Of a DNA stretch of 64,000 bases, positions 53,051 to 63,837 are shown one piece after another; within the stretch, counting starts at the first letter, position 1, and every line of letters starts with the position of its first letter. The notes beneath the pieces were generated by a model. That model was not told where the DNA came from. It saw only the letters and a list, made by a program, of their open reading frames with translations, and ran no database searches. Source of the stretch: UBA6912 sp963792895 (GTDB taxonomy: Bacteria > Actinomycetota > Acidimicrobiia > Spongiisociales > UBA5794); assembly GCA_963792895.1 (NCBI GenBank), contig CAWBYA010000003.1, positions 434,001 to 498,000 on the forward strand, read 5' to 3'. Position numbers and translations under genes: made by a program.

Positions 53051-53518
53051 GTGAGGAAGGTGCATGCTGAGCACGCCCACACCTATCCGGTGCCCCTGAA
53101 GAAGGGCTTCGACTACATAAGCGATTTCAGGACGTGGCCGCTCTGGTACGTCGGCATGACGGAGATCGTCGAGCCGGAGGCGTGCGGATGGACGGACCCG
53201 GGTGACGAGGTGCGCTATCGCTACAAGCTGTTGGGACGGCAGATCGATGCCGTCTCGATCCTCGACGAGAGCGTAGATCTGGAGCGCAAGACGTTCCGCA
53301 CGGCCTCGCCCGGGCTTCCGGAAGCTCGTTGGGAATACCGATATGCGACTGCCGGATCGGAGGCTTTCATTCTGCGCGTCGTGCTGGAGACCGAGGAGCC
53401 GACCAGCTTCTTCGGCCGCTCGGTGGATCGTATGCTGTTGCCCCGGATCGTCGAGCGCGATCTGAAGCGCAGTCTCGAGAACCTCCACGACATCTTCGTT
53501 GCGAGTCTCGCCTGCTGA
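53051..53518 (+). CDS. SRPBCC (polyketide-cyclase-like) fold protein
   Basis: A 155-aa protein: AHTYPVPLKKGFDYISDFRT, WPLWYVGMTEIVEP, ILDESVDLERKTFRTASPG and LPRIVERDLKRSLENLHDIF match the START/SRPBCC ligand-binding fold. No catalytic residues can be named. GTG 53051 is tentative; a second GTG at 53060 is equally possible. Confidence 0.75.
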   Translation: MRKVHAEHAHTYPVPLKKGFDYISDFRTWPLWYVGMTEIVEPEACGWTDPGDEVRYRYKLLGRQIDAVSILDESVDLERKTFRTASPGLPEARWEYRYATAGSEAFILRVVLETEEPTSFFGRSVDRMLLPRIVERDLKRSLENLHDIFVASLAC

Positions 53519-53825
53519 TCGACATATCCGCCCGCGTTGGTCTCAGCACAGGAGACTCGGACGCCGACGGCTTCCATCGAGCTGCTGTGGACGATCTCCG
53601 CAGTCTTCGTCGTCGCCGCACGCCGTGTGGCTCACCTCGACTCCGGTGTGCGGAGTGGTTCCCTCGGCCCAAGAAAGGCTCGACGAACCGCGCCTCCACT
53701 ACGGCTGACCCACCCGAAACCGGTAGCGGCCGGCGCGCAATGCTGGTCGTGGCCTGCACGGCGGCCCTTCTGCTCGTAATCTGGCGAGCGAACGTACGAG
53801 GGAGCGCACCATCGACCTGCATCTG
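53519..53825. other. intergenic region, nothing recognised
   Basis: 307 bp between the SRPBCC gene and the formate dehydrogenase beta gene. Reading frames here lack ribosome binding sites and family features. No hairpin stands out. It probably holds the promoter of the downstream genes. Confidence 0.4.
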
Positions 53826-55624
<1,799 letters not shown>

Positions 55625-55628
<4 letters not shown>

Positions 55629-56590
55629 GCGAGCCGATCGAGATCACCGTCGACGGCCGCCCGGTCTTGGTGGAAGACGGCACGACCATCCTCGGGGCCT
55701 GCCGCTCCGTGGGGCTCGACCAGCCGACCCTCTGCTACCTCGAGAACCTCACCCCGGTGAACACCTGCCGGGTGTGCGTCGTGGAGGTCACCGGGTCGCG
55801 AGCGCTGGTGCCGGCGTGTTCGCGCCGCGTCGAGGCGGGCATGGACGTGCGGACGGATACCGACAGGGTGCGCCACAGCCGCAAGATGGTCTACGAGTTC
55901 CTCGCCTCAACCGTCGACCTCTCGCTCGTCGACGCGGAAACGCAGGAGTGGATGGTGCGCTACGACGTCGACCCGGCACGCTACGGACCACCAGCTCCTC
56001 CCGACGGTGACCGCGACAACCGTCATGCGGGACACCACGCCGATCCGGCCCCGGGCGTTGCCGCAACGGTCCACCAGCCGGTCAAGGTGCACGACGAGCT
56101 CTACGTGAGGGACTACGGCAAGTGCATCCTCTGCTACAAGTGCGTCGAGGCGTGCGGCACAGATGCGCAGAACACGTTTGCGATCGCCGTCGCCGGGCGC
56201 GGTTTCGATGCGCGGATCTCGACGGAGTTCGACGTGAACCTCACCGACTCGGCGTGCGTGTACTGCGGGAACTGCATCGGGGTGTGCCCAACCGGTGCGC
56301 TGATGTTCCGCAGCGAGTTCGAGCTCCGCACCGCCGGGGTGTGGGATGAGGCGGAACAGACGACGACGCGAACCGTCTGCTCGTATTGCGGTGTTGGCTG
56401 CAACCTCGAACTGCACGTCCAGGACAACCGCATCGTGAAGGTGACGTCGCCCCTCGACCACTCAGTCACCTCGGGGCACCTCTGCATAAAGGGTCGCTTC
56501 GGCTACGACTACGTGCAAGAGCTCGGCGACGATTTGGCGACGACGCCGATCGACATCGTCCTCGCCTCGGTACGGACGCGCAGAACGTAG
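55625..56590 (+). CDS. formate dehydrogenase catalytic subunit, N-terminal Fe-S half (split gene)
   Basis: 321 aa from GTG 55625. A 2Fe-2S domain with Cys37, 48, 51 and 65, a His-Cys type insert, two 4Fe-4S clusters (KCILCYKCVEACGTDAQ; CVYCGNCIGVCPTGA), then the first part of the molybdopterin domain with its own 4Fe-4S motif (VCSYCGVGCNLEL, HLCIKGRFGYDYVQ). The family pattern stops right after GYDYVQ; the last 24 residues match nothing. The missing continuation is the gene at 49576. It probably forms one active site with that protein in trans. Confidence 0.85.
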
Positions 56591-56659
56591 GTACCTGGCT
56601 GATCGCTGTCGCTGCCGTGCGATCATCGCACATGCTCGTAGCGATGAAAGGACGTCGCC

Positions 56660-56929
56660 ATGCCAGACCTCCCCACCCGGTTCGCTGAGGCAGCCGAGAG
56701 GGTGCAACAGCTTCCTGAGAAGCCCGACAACGCCCAACTGCTGCGCTTGTACGCCCTGTTCAAGCAGGGCAGTTCCGGCGATGCCACCGGCAAGCGCCCA
56801 GGCGTGATGGACTTCGTCGGTCGAGCGAAACACGATGCGTGGTCGGCCCTGGCCGGCATGGAGCGCGAGGAATCCATGACCGCCTACATCGAGCTCGTCG
56901 AGTCGCTTGAGGGCACCGGCGAGCAGTGA
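56660..56929 (+). CDS. acyl-CoA-binding protein
   Basis: An 89-aa four-helix ACBP: FAEAAERVQQLPEKPDNAQL, LRLYALFKQGSSGDATGKRP, GVMDFVGRAKHDAWSALAGM and EREESMTAYIELVESL. The ligand-binding Tyr, Lys and Trp-containing block (KHDAW) is present. AAAGGACG precedes ATG. It buffers long-chain acyl-CoA in the cytoplasm. Confidence 0.92.
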   Translation: MPDLPTRFAEAAERVQQLPEKPDNAQLLRLYALFKQGSSGDATGKRPGVMDFVGRAKHDAWSALAGMEREESMTAYIELVESLEGTGEQ

Positions 56930-56997
56930 CCAGACCCGTTCCGGCGTGGATCGGGCGCCGTTTCCGGCAGGTCATCCACGCACGAACGGCTTCTACC

Positions 56998-58325
56998 TCA
57001 CCTTGCGCCGAGGAGTATCCCCGACTCGACGGCGGCCGTGTTGTGCTGGCCGAAGGGGCCGGCTCTTGCCGCGGCACGAAGGGCATCGACGTCGAACCAC
57101 CCGGTGGTGACGATTGCTGCCGACGCAAGGACGAGTGCGAGCGCCGCCCTGCCGACCCTGTTGGGGGCTCGAGCAGGGTCGACGATGACGAGGCGATCGG
57201 CCTCGACACCGTCCGCCAGCGCCGGCGGGGAGATCACGACGCTACGGGGGGCATCGTGGCGAGGAGGGGCCGCACCTTGAGGAGCCCGTCTTCGGACAGC
57301 AGCACGAGAGCATCGGGCGAAGACACCGGGCCGAGGGGCTCCGGTGCCGGGCTCAGTGTGAGCTGCGACAGGCTGTGTCCCGTCTTCACCGTCACCGGGT
57401 AGTCGTCCTTCTGCGTGACCCACAGCCCGGCGCGGATCGCCGCTTCCGCCACAACACGCGCGGCCGAACGGACCTTGCCACCAGCGGATCCGGCCAGCAG
57501 CAGCGATGCCGGACCAGCGAGCGCATGTGCGAACTCGACTGGGATGGGCTGTGGCGCCACGCTCAGGGTGGTGCCCACTTCGCCAACGTGCCCGTCTCGA
57601 TAGGCTGCCGAGTAGCCGGGGACGTCTCGCCGGTAGAGGACCCCTTGATCGAAGCCCAGCTCGCCCATGGCCTGCTCGACGCCGCGCCGTGAGAACTTGT
57701 TCGACCTCACGAAGTAGGCGGTGCACAGCTCCCATACGTCGAGGAGGGCGAAGCCGGGGTGTTGGATCGCCTCGACGAGGCGGTCCGAGAGGTCGTCGTC
57801 GAAGCTCGTGCCGCGGTAGACGTAGCCGGCGCCGTTGACGCCCACCGTTGCGCAGATGTCGAGCGGGTGCTCGAGATTGCCGCCCGGCGTCGTCGACGTC
57901 ACGGAGCCCTCCGGGGTGGTGGTCGAATGCTGGCCGCCGGTCATCCCGAAGTTGAGGTTGTTCATCACGACGACCGTGATCCCGATGTTGCGGCGAGCGG
58001 CGCTCAGCAAGTGGGCGCCGCCGATGCCGGTGCCGCCGTCGCCCATGACGACGATGACGGTGAGGTTGGGATCCGCGAGTTTGATGCCGGTGGCGTAGGT
58101 GATCGAACGCCCGTGCAGGCCGTGGAATGCGCTCGTTGCGAAATACTGATCGGAGAGGCCGGAACACCCGATGTCGGACACGATCACGACCCTGGCCGGA
58201 TCGAGCGCGAGACGGGTCAGTGCCACATCGAGCTGGTCCAGGATGGGCCCATGCCCGCAGCCGGGGCAGAAGGGATAGGGCTTCTCGTTACGGAAGGTCG
58301 CAAGGGGCGTGATCGTGATGGTCAT
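56998..58325 (-). CDS. korB: 2-oxoacid:ferredoxin oxidoreductase beta-gamma fusion, one frameshift
   Basis: Residues 1 to about 255 are the thiamine-diphosphate beta subunit: PYPFCPGCGHGPILDQLDVA, IVSDIGCSGLSDQYF, VVMGDGGTGIGGAHLLSAAR and NLNFGMTGGQHSTTTPEGS. A gamma-like domain follows (LLLAGSAGGKVRSAARVVAE, AAIRAGLWVTQKDDYPVTVK). Near 57246 a run of six C lacks one base. Restoring it joins the domain to SVVISPPALADGVEADRLVI and the end AAVESGILLGAR at 56998. Its ATG overlaps the alpha stop (ATGA). Confidence 0.85.
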
Positions 58326-59416
58326 GACGCCAGCTCCAAGATCTGCTGCGGCGAGATGAGGTCGCCGTCGATGCGGTTGATCCCGACGACCTCTCGATCG
58401 CCCGCAAGCCGTTCGATCTCGCGCCGGTAGAGACCCAGGTTGAGCTCCGGCACGATGATCCGTGTGATCCCGACGAGTGCCGTGGCGATGGCAGCTTCGG
58501 GCACCGGCCACAGGCTGCGCACCACGAGACCGGCGAGCGGCCCATCGCTCGAGGCAACCGCTCGTCGCACCGCACCCGCGGTGACACCGTACCCGAGGAC
58601 GAGCGTTGTGGCGCCCGGGCTCGCTTCGTGCGAGACCATGGTGATCTCATCGACGTGATCGTCGATCTTGGCGGTGAGATGGCGATTGAGCGCCTCGACC
58701 GTCGGGGCGTGCTTGGTGATGAAGGCGTTCTCGTCGTGGGTCGAGCCGGTGAACCGCACTGCCTCGCCCCGTCCAAGCGGGTGGAGAGGTGGAACGTCTC
58801 CAGCCGGTGTGTAGCTATAGGGGGGCCCAGCACCTGAGGTGGCTGGCCGCTCGAGAGGGGCAGCCGCGAAAGCCCCGACGTCGACGGTGGCCGGCGTCAT
58901 CACCACTTCCTTGTCGGTCAAGAGGAAGACTGGGCAGCGAAACCGCTCGGCGAGGTCGAACGCTCGCACGGTCAGCCTGTAGGCGTCTTCGACGTCGGTC
59001 GGGGACACGGCGATGATCGGGTAGCCGCCTGAGGTGCCCCACCGCACAAACTGCACGTCGCCTTGGGAGACCGTTGTCGCGCCGCCGGTCGCCGGTCCCA
59101 TGCGCTGGACGTCCGCGATCACGATGGGTACCTCGCCCATCACGGCGAGTCCGATGTTCTCGCTGTAGAGGCTGATGCCCGGACCGCTCGTCGCCGTCAT
59201 GACCCGGGCGCCGCTCATGGCGGCTCCGATGCACATCCCGATCGAGGCGATCTCATCCTCGCCTTGGATGGCAACACCGCCTCGGCGGGGGAGGTCGCGC
59301 ATCATCGCCATGAGGATTCCAGACGCTGGTGTGATCGGGTAGCCGGCAAAGAAGTCGCAGCCCGCCGCCAATGCACCGCGAACGATCGCTGTTGCCCCGT
59401 CGACGTATTCACGCAT
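58322..59416 (-). CDS. korA: 2-oxoacid:ferredoxin oxidoreductase alpha subunit
   Basis: A 364-aa protein: GCDFFAGYPITPASGILMAM, IQGEDEIASIGMCIGAAMSG, TATSGPGISLYSENIGLAVM, PTGGATTVSQGD-like block and FLLTDKEVVM. It lacks the N-terminal gamma domain found in many actinobacterial KorA proteins; that domain is on the beta chain here. AGGAG lies 9 bp before ATG 59416. With the beta chain it should decarboxylate a 2-oxoacid, probably 2-oxoglutarate, and reduce ferredoxin. Confidence 0.9.
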   Translation of the reverse strand: MREYVDGATAIVRGALAAGCDFFAGYPITPASGILMAMMRDLPRRGGVAIQGEDEIASIGMCIGAAMSGARVMTATSGPGISLYSENIGLAVMGEVPIVIADVQRMGPATGGATTVSQGDVQFVRWGTSGGYPIIAVSPTDVEDAYRLTVRAFDLAERFRCPVFLLTDKEVVMTPATVDVGAFAAAPLERPATSGAGPPYSYTPAGDVPPLHPLGRGEAVRFTGSTHDENAFITKHAPTVEALNRHLTAKIDDHVDEITMVSHEASPGATTLVLGYGVTAGAVRRAVASSDGPLAGLVVRSLWPVPEAAIATALVGITRIIVPELNLGLYRREIERLAGDREVVGINRIDGDLISPQQILELAS

Positions 59417-59564
59417 TGAGGAGTACTCCTGGGATCGCCGCATTGTGATGCCGGCGCACGTGGACCGGATAGGGGCGATCGGCTCGACACAGCGGACCGC
59501 TCGGGAGGCTGCGGGCGACGCGAAAGTGTCGCAGCCGGTCGGTAGTCTGTGCTCATCGCAAACG

Positions 59565-59582
59565 CTAGACAAACTAGACAAG
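59565..59582. repeat. tandem 9-bp direct repeat before the AAA ATPase gene
   Basis: CTAGACAAA followed at once by CTAGACAAG, in the 194-bp gap between the divergent korA and AAA ATPase genes and about 30 bp before the latter's start. It may be an operator. Confidence 0.55.
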
Positions 59583-59610
59583 CTCGTGAAGACGAGACAG
59601 AGAGGCGACA

Positions 59611-60837
59611 TTGATCCACCGAATGGAGAACCCGTATCAGCCGGGTGCAGGCTCGCCGCCGCCGTTTCTGGCAGGTCGCGACGAGGCGCTCGATCGCATC
59701 GACTTTGCGCTGCAGCGTCGTGCCATGGGCTTCTTGGAGCAGGGTGTCGTCGCGTACGGGCTTCGCGGCGTCGGCAAGACGGTGCTGATCGACAGTGCGC
59801 TCAAACAGCACGCCGATGCGGATCGCTGGGTCGTGATTCGCGTCGAAGTGCCGCAGAGCGACGACTTCGGGCCTGCACTCGCAGTCTCCATGCGAGACCA
59901 AATCGGCGAAGACCTCACTCGCGATCGAAAGGCACGTTCGCTTCTCTCGGTGTTCAAGTCCTTCAGCTTGTCGGTTGGCGCAACCGGGGTTGCCGTTGGC
60001 GTCGAGGCCGAGCCGAGCAAGGCGAAGGGTGCCGCAGGCAGCCTCGACATCGACCTGCCCGACCTCCTCCACGCTCTGGGCGAGTACGCCAAGGTGCGGA
60101 AAGGGCTGGCGGTCGTAGCGATCGACGAGATGCATGTCTTGGACGACCGTGCGTTGCGGGCGATCGTCACTGCAGCCCAGGTTGCCAACCGCGACGAGCT
60201 ACCCCTCACCTTCCTCGGGGCAGGGCTTCCCGGTCTCCCCGCCGCTCTGCAGAAGGCGAAGACCTACGCCGACAGAGCCTTCGAGTACATCGCAATCGGG
60301 CGCCTCGACGACGCTGCGTCCCGTGAGGCGCTCGTCCGTCCGGCGGACGAGCTGGGTGTTCGCTGGGAGCTCGCCGCGGTCGCAATGGTCGCCGAACGGG
60401 CGGGCGGGTACCCGTACTTCATCCAGCACTTCGGCTCGTACGTGTGGGACGAGGCTGCTGTGCTGGGGAGCGATGTCGTGACGGAGAGCATCGCCCACAC
60501 GGGCATGCGGCGAGCCATCCCCGCGCTCGACCGCGGCTTCTTCCAGGGGCGGTGGAGTGCACTGCCCGACTCGGCCCGTGACTACCTCAGGGCCATGACC
60601 GAGGTGGGAGACGGCGACGTCGCGGCAACAGGCGACATCGCTCGCCACCTCGGCAAGGAGCATCGCGATTTGTCGTTCGTGCGAGACCGCCTCATCGGCG
60701 ACTCCGTGCTCTACAGCCCACGGCGAGGTCTCGTGGCGTTCGCCGTGCCCGGGTTCGACGGCTTCATCCGCCGCCGGGTCGCACGCATCGAGGAAATCCC
60801 GCCGCCCGGTTATCGCCCGGGTGCAGGCGACGGATGA
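59611..60837 (+). CDS. AAA ATPase (Orc1/Cdc6-like, MoxR-unrelated)
   Basis: A protein of about 408 aa: NPYQPGAGSPPPFLAGRDEA, Walker A YGLRGVGKTVLIDSAL, Walker B VVAIDEMHVLDDRALRAIV, arginine-containing lid and a winged-helix C-terminus (YLRAMTEVGDGDVAATGDIA, LIGDSVLYSPRRGLVAFAVP). TTG 59611 has AGAGG 5-6 bp upstream; ATG 59623 lacks a site but gives the conserved start MENPYQPG. Many actinobacteria carry this family; its role is unknown. It stands alone. Confidence 0.78.
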   Translation: MIHRMENPYQPGAGSPPPFLAGRDEALDRIDFALQRRAMGFLEQGVVAYGLRGVGKTVLIDSALKQHADADRWVVIRVEVPQSDDFGPALAVSMRDQIGEDLTRDRKARSLLSVFKSFSLSVGATGVAVGVEAEPSKAKGAAGSLDIDLPDLLHALGEYAKVRKGLAVVAIDEMHVLDDRALRAIVTAAQVANRDELPLTFLGAGLPGLPAALQKAKTYADRAFEYIAIGRLDDAASREALVRPADELGVRWELAAVAMVAERAGGYPYFIQHFGSYVWDEAAVLGSDVVTESIAHTGMRRAIPALDRGFFQGRWSALPDSARDYLRAMTEVGDGDVAATGDIARHLGKEHRDLSFVRDRLIGDSVLYSPRRGLVAFAVPGFDGFIRRRVARIEEIPPPGYRPGAGDG

Positions 60838-60851
60838 AGCACCTGGAAGCG

Positions 60852-61487
60852 CTACGCCCTTTTTGTGGCGGGAAGCGCTGCCGTGACGTGCAGGACGGGG
60901 TTTCCGGCTACCGACATCCGTCTGCCGCTCGCAGCGAAACCGGCGTCAACAAAGGCAGCAGCGACCGCATCGGGATCGATCATCGGGTAGGTGTCGTGGT
61001 GCGAGCTCGGCGTGTGGGCCATCACGTGAGCGGGATCGTCGAAGTCCTCGTCGACGAGGACCACCCGGCCCCCGGGACGCACGACGCGACGCAGCTCACG
61101 CGCTGCCGCCGCCATGTCCGTCCAGTGGTGCATCGCGTTCACCGCCCAGGCGATGTCGACCGACGCGTCGTCCAGAGGGAGGTGCTCCGCCGTCCCCGCC
61201 ACGACTTCGATCTGCCTGCGGCCACGTTGCCAGCGCCGCCGGATCCGCAGTCCGGTGCGCATCATGCGGCTCGGTTCGATCGCAAGGACATAGGCTCCTT
61301 GGCGCGCCGCTGGGATCGTGGCAGGACCGAGACCGGCTCCGATGTCCAGCACGACGTCGCCGGGCCGCAGGCCGGCGGCGCCGACGACGTGATCGTTGAC
61401 GGCGCTGCGCCAGAACCCCGCGACCGAGCTGACGTAATGGCGTATGCCGGGCCTTTCACCGTGACCGCGCCCGCTCTGGTCGTTCAC
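60852..61487 (-). CDS. SAM-dependent methyltransferase (class I)
   Basis: A 211-aa protein: motif I VVLDIGAGLGPATIPAARQG, motif II LPLDDASVDIAWAVNAMHHW and a post-motif VVRPGGRVVLVDEDFDDP. It is of the UbiE/type-11 kind. GTG 61487 overlaps the stop of the winged-helix gene (GTGA). The substrate is unknown. Confidence 0.82.
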   Translation of the reverse strand: MNDQSGRGHGERPGIRHYVSSVAGFWRSAVNDHVVGAAGLRPGDVVLDIGAGLGPATIPAARQGAYVLAIEPSRMMRTGLRIRRRWQRGRRQIEVVAGTAEHLPLDDASVDIAWAVNAMHHWTDMAAAARELRRVVRPGGRVVLVDEDFDDPAHVMAHTPSSHHDTYPMIDPDAVAAAFVDAGFAASGRRMSVAGNPVLHVTAALPATKRA

Positions 61488-61699
61488 GGTGCATCTCTCA
61501 GCGACATGGCAGCGTGCCGCCCGGCGCCGGTCAGCCGGTAGCCATCGTCGTCGCCGGCGATCCACCCCATCCGGCGGAGCTTGGTCACCGTGTGGGCGAG
61601 CGTCGGTCGGGACAGCCTGGTGCGCAGTGCGAGTCCCGAGAGGTCATGTCTGCCTGGACGGGCGAGGGAGGAGATCACCATTCGGTCGGGATCGGTCAT
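61484..61699 (-). CDS. small winged-helix regulator (MarR/PadR-like)
   Basis: 71 aa: MVISSLARPGRHDLSGLALR, TRLSRPTLAHTVTKLRRMGW and IAGDDDGYRLTGAGRH form one winged helix-turn-helix with little else. ATG 61699 overlaps the amidohydrolase stop, and its own stop overlaps the methyltransferase start. It is a probable regulator of its own operon. Confidence 0.78.
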   Translation of the reverse strand: MTDPDRMVISSLARPGRHDLSGLALRTRLSRPTLAHTVTKLRRMGWIAGDDDGYRLTGAGRHAAMSLRDAP

Positions 61700-62916
61700 C
61701 GCGGGGACTTGGCCGCCATCCCGGCTTTCCAGACGTGGGTAACCCGTGTCGGGTCGCCCCAGAGGTCGAGGTCGTCGAGAGGGTTGCCGTCAATTGCGAT
61801 CACATCTGCGTCGTAGCCTTCCACGAGCCTGCCTGAGCGAGGCGCCCTCGGGCCGAGCGTGAGCGGACCGTTCGCAGTTGCGGCCTCGATCGCTTCGAGC
61901 GGCGTCATGCCTGCCTCGACGAGGTGGCCGACCTCGCGTCCGTTCTGACCATATGACGGGCCGCTCAGGAAGATGTCGGTACCCATGGCGATCGTGACGC
62001 CGGCGCTGACAGCGACTTTCATCGCTTGGGCGTGTTCGTCTGCGATCTGAACACCCTTGCGGTAGACGTACGGTGGGAGGAGCTCCGCCATGCCGAGGAG
62101 TTGGGCGACGACGAAGCGGGTCGGTACGAGGATCGCGGCCTTTTCCTTCATGAGATCGGCCGCTTCTTCGTCGAGGTAGCTGCCGTGCTCGATCGTGGTG
62201 ACCCCGGCACGAAGGGCTGCCATGATTCCGGGTTTGCCGTGGCAGTGGGCGGCGACGGCTACTCCGGCCCTGGTCGCCTCGTCGACGATGGCCTGAAGTT
62301 CTTCGTCGGAGAACTGTTGGTGAACGGGATCGTCGAGCTCGCTGACCACGCCACCCGAGGCGCACACCTTGATGACGGTGGCTCCCTTGCGCAGCTGTCG
62401 CCGCACGGCCCTGAGGCACTCGGGCACTCCGTCACAGAGGACGCCAAAGCTCTCGTTGTCTTCGATGCTGGTGACCCAGTCGAGCGGGAGACCGTGGACA
62501 TCGACGTGGCCCCCGGTCATCGACAGGATCGAACCGGCGGAGTACAGGGTCGGCCCGGGGATTCGGCCTTGGTTCACGACGTGCCGCAGCCAGATGCCAA
62601 GTCCTCCCACCTCGCGCACGGAGGTGACCCCTCCCGCCACGGTTGCCGCCATGTCGGCGGTCGCCCTGCCGGCTTGGGCGACGATCGGCTCCTTGACCAT
62701 CGCTTCGAGGTCGGCGCCGGTGAACCCTGTGAAGTGACCGTGGCACTCCCAGAGTCCGGGAAGCACGGTGGCCACCTCCGTGACGCTTTCGGCGGAAGGG
62801 GCACTCGCGGTCGGACCCGCATACACGATGCCGCCGCCGTCCATCACAACGGAGCCGTTCTCCAGCGGCTCCCCGATGCCGGGAATCATCAACTGGGCGT
62901 CGATACGGACGGTCAT
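61696..62916 (-). CDS. amidohydrolase (imidazolonepropionase/prolidase-like)
   Basis: A 406-aa metal hydrolase: GLWECHGHFTG (H-x-H), KVCASGGVVSELDDP (the likely carboxylated Lys), VAAHCHGKPGI, TIEHGSYLDEEAADLMKEKA, the final metal Asp in IAMGTDIFLSGPSYGQNG and the composite beta domain at both ends (GYDADVIAIDGNPLDDL). The set resembles actinobacterial Xaa-Pro or organophosphate-type amidohydrolases. First gene of a three-gene coupled operon. Confidence 0.85.
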   Translation of the reverse strand: MTVRIDAQLMIPGIGEPLENGSVVMDGGGIVYAGPTASAPSAESVTEVATVLPGLWECHGHFTGFTGADLEAMVKEPIVAQAGRATADMAATVAGGVTSVREVGGLGIWLRHVVNQGRIPGPTLYSAGSILSMTGGHVDVHGLPLDWVTSIEDNESFGVLCDGVPECLRAVRRQLRKGATVIKVCASGGVVSELDDPVHQQFSDEELQAIVDEATRAGVAVAAHCHGKPGIMAALRAGVTTIEHGSYLDEEAADLMKEKAAILVPTRFVVAQLLGMAELLPPYVYRKGVQIADEHAQAMKVAVSAGVTIAMGTDIFLSGPSYGQNGREVGHLVEAGMTPLEAIEAATANGPLTLGPRAPRSGRLVEGYDADVIAIDGNPLDDLDLWGDPTRVTHVWKAGMAAKSPR

Positions 62917-63000
62917 GGATGGCGGCTCCCGTGTTCGGCTGCCACGACAGCGTAGAGGTCCGGCCGTTCCCCGGCCGACCTCACGGTGCCGCCGCACCGA

Positions 63001-63618
63001 TCACGGGGTCAGGTCGAGGCACTGGACGTACACCGAGACGTTGACCGATGTGTCGTGGGCCACGCGGGCGAACCCGACCTGCCAGGCCTCCGAGGTGTCG
63101 TCCATGGCCCACACCCACTCCGGCAGAGAGGAGACGACCTGCAGCTGCGCCCAATCGTCCTCCTCACCGTCGATGACCCAGCCGGCGCCGGTCGCAAAAT
63201 CCCCTTCATCGCAGGATGCGACGACGCCCCAGTAGATGCTGCCCGCCGGAATCAGCTCGCGGCCTTCGGACCAGTAAACCCCGATGGGCCCGGCTGCACC
63301 CGATGGGCCTACCGGTCCCGGTGGGCCGGCCGGGCCTTGCGGTCCGGGCACACCCTGGAGTCCTCGAAGGCCCTGATCGCCTTGTGGCCCCTGGATTCCT
63401 TGCAGTCCTCGCTCGCCTTGGGGACCCTGCTCGCCTTGGGGTCCCTGCTCGCCCTGCGGGCCAGCCTGAGCGGCGGTCGCAAGGGTGGTTGATGCGAGGG
63501 TTCCACTGCTCGTCGATGTCTGTTGGGTATCGGTGTTCGCAGCGCCGCCGCATGCAGCGAGGCTGAGCACGACGACCGAACCAGCGGCGAGAGTTCGCAA
63601 CCATGCCGCGCATTGCAC
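63001..63618 (-). CDS. collagen-like surface lipoprotein
   Basis: A 205-aa protein. Lipobox VVLSLAACGG, a Ser/Thr linker, then about 20 uninterrupted Gly-X-Y triplets rich in GPQ, GEQ and GPP, followed by a 75-residue globular end (GVYWSEGRELIPAGSIYWGV) with two Cys. A collagen triple helix with a C-terminal head is likely on the cell surface. GTG 63618 is the best start for the signal peptide, but its ribosome binding site is too close, so the start is uncertain. Confidence 0.82.
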   Translation of the reverse strand: MQCAAWLRTLAAGSVVVLSLAACGGAANTDTQQTSTSSGTLASTTLATAAQAGPQGEQGPQGEQGPQGERGLQGIQGPQGDQGLRGLQGVPGPQGPAGPPGPVGPSGAAGPIGVYWSEGRELIPAGSIYWGVVASCDEGDFATGAGWVIDGEEDDWAQLQVVSSLPEWVWAMDDTSEAWQVGFARVAHDTSVNVSVYVQCLDLTP

Positions 63619-63837
63619 GCCCCCTATATCGCTTCGCGCATCGTCTCTCACCAGGGGCTGGGCGGGGCAGCGGCGAACGTCCTGTCGCTCGGGCGGCCGC
63701 TCCTCTTGTAACGGGTCCAACGGCACACATGTCGGATGGTCTCGCGTCGGGGTGCAGTGAGTCAGGTGGGCGAGCATCGAAGCCGCCGTCGCTACCATTG
63801 GCGGTCGAGGCGAGGTGACGCATGACCGAGGGAAACG

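Noticed and set aside
51686..53488. 600-codon minus-strand frame
   Set aside because: It is antisense to the PQQ-type dehydrogenase and SRPBCC genes, which have recognisable folds and signals.
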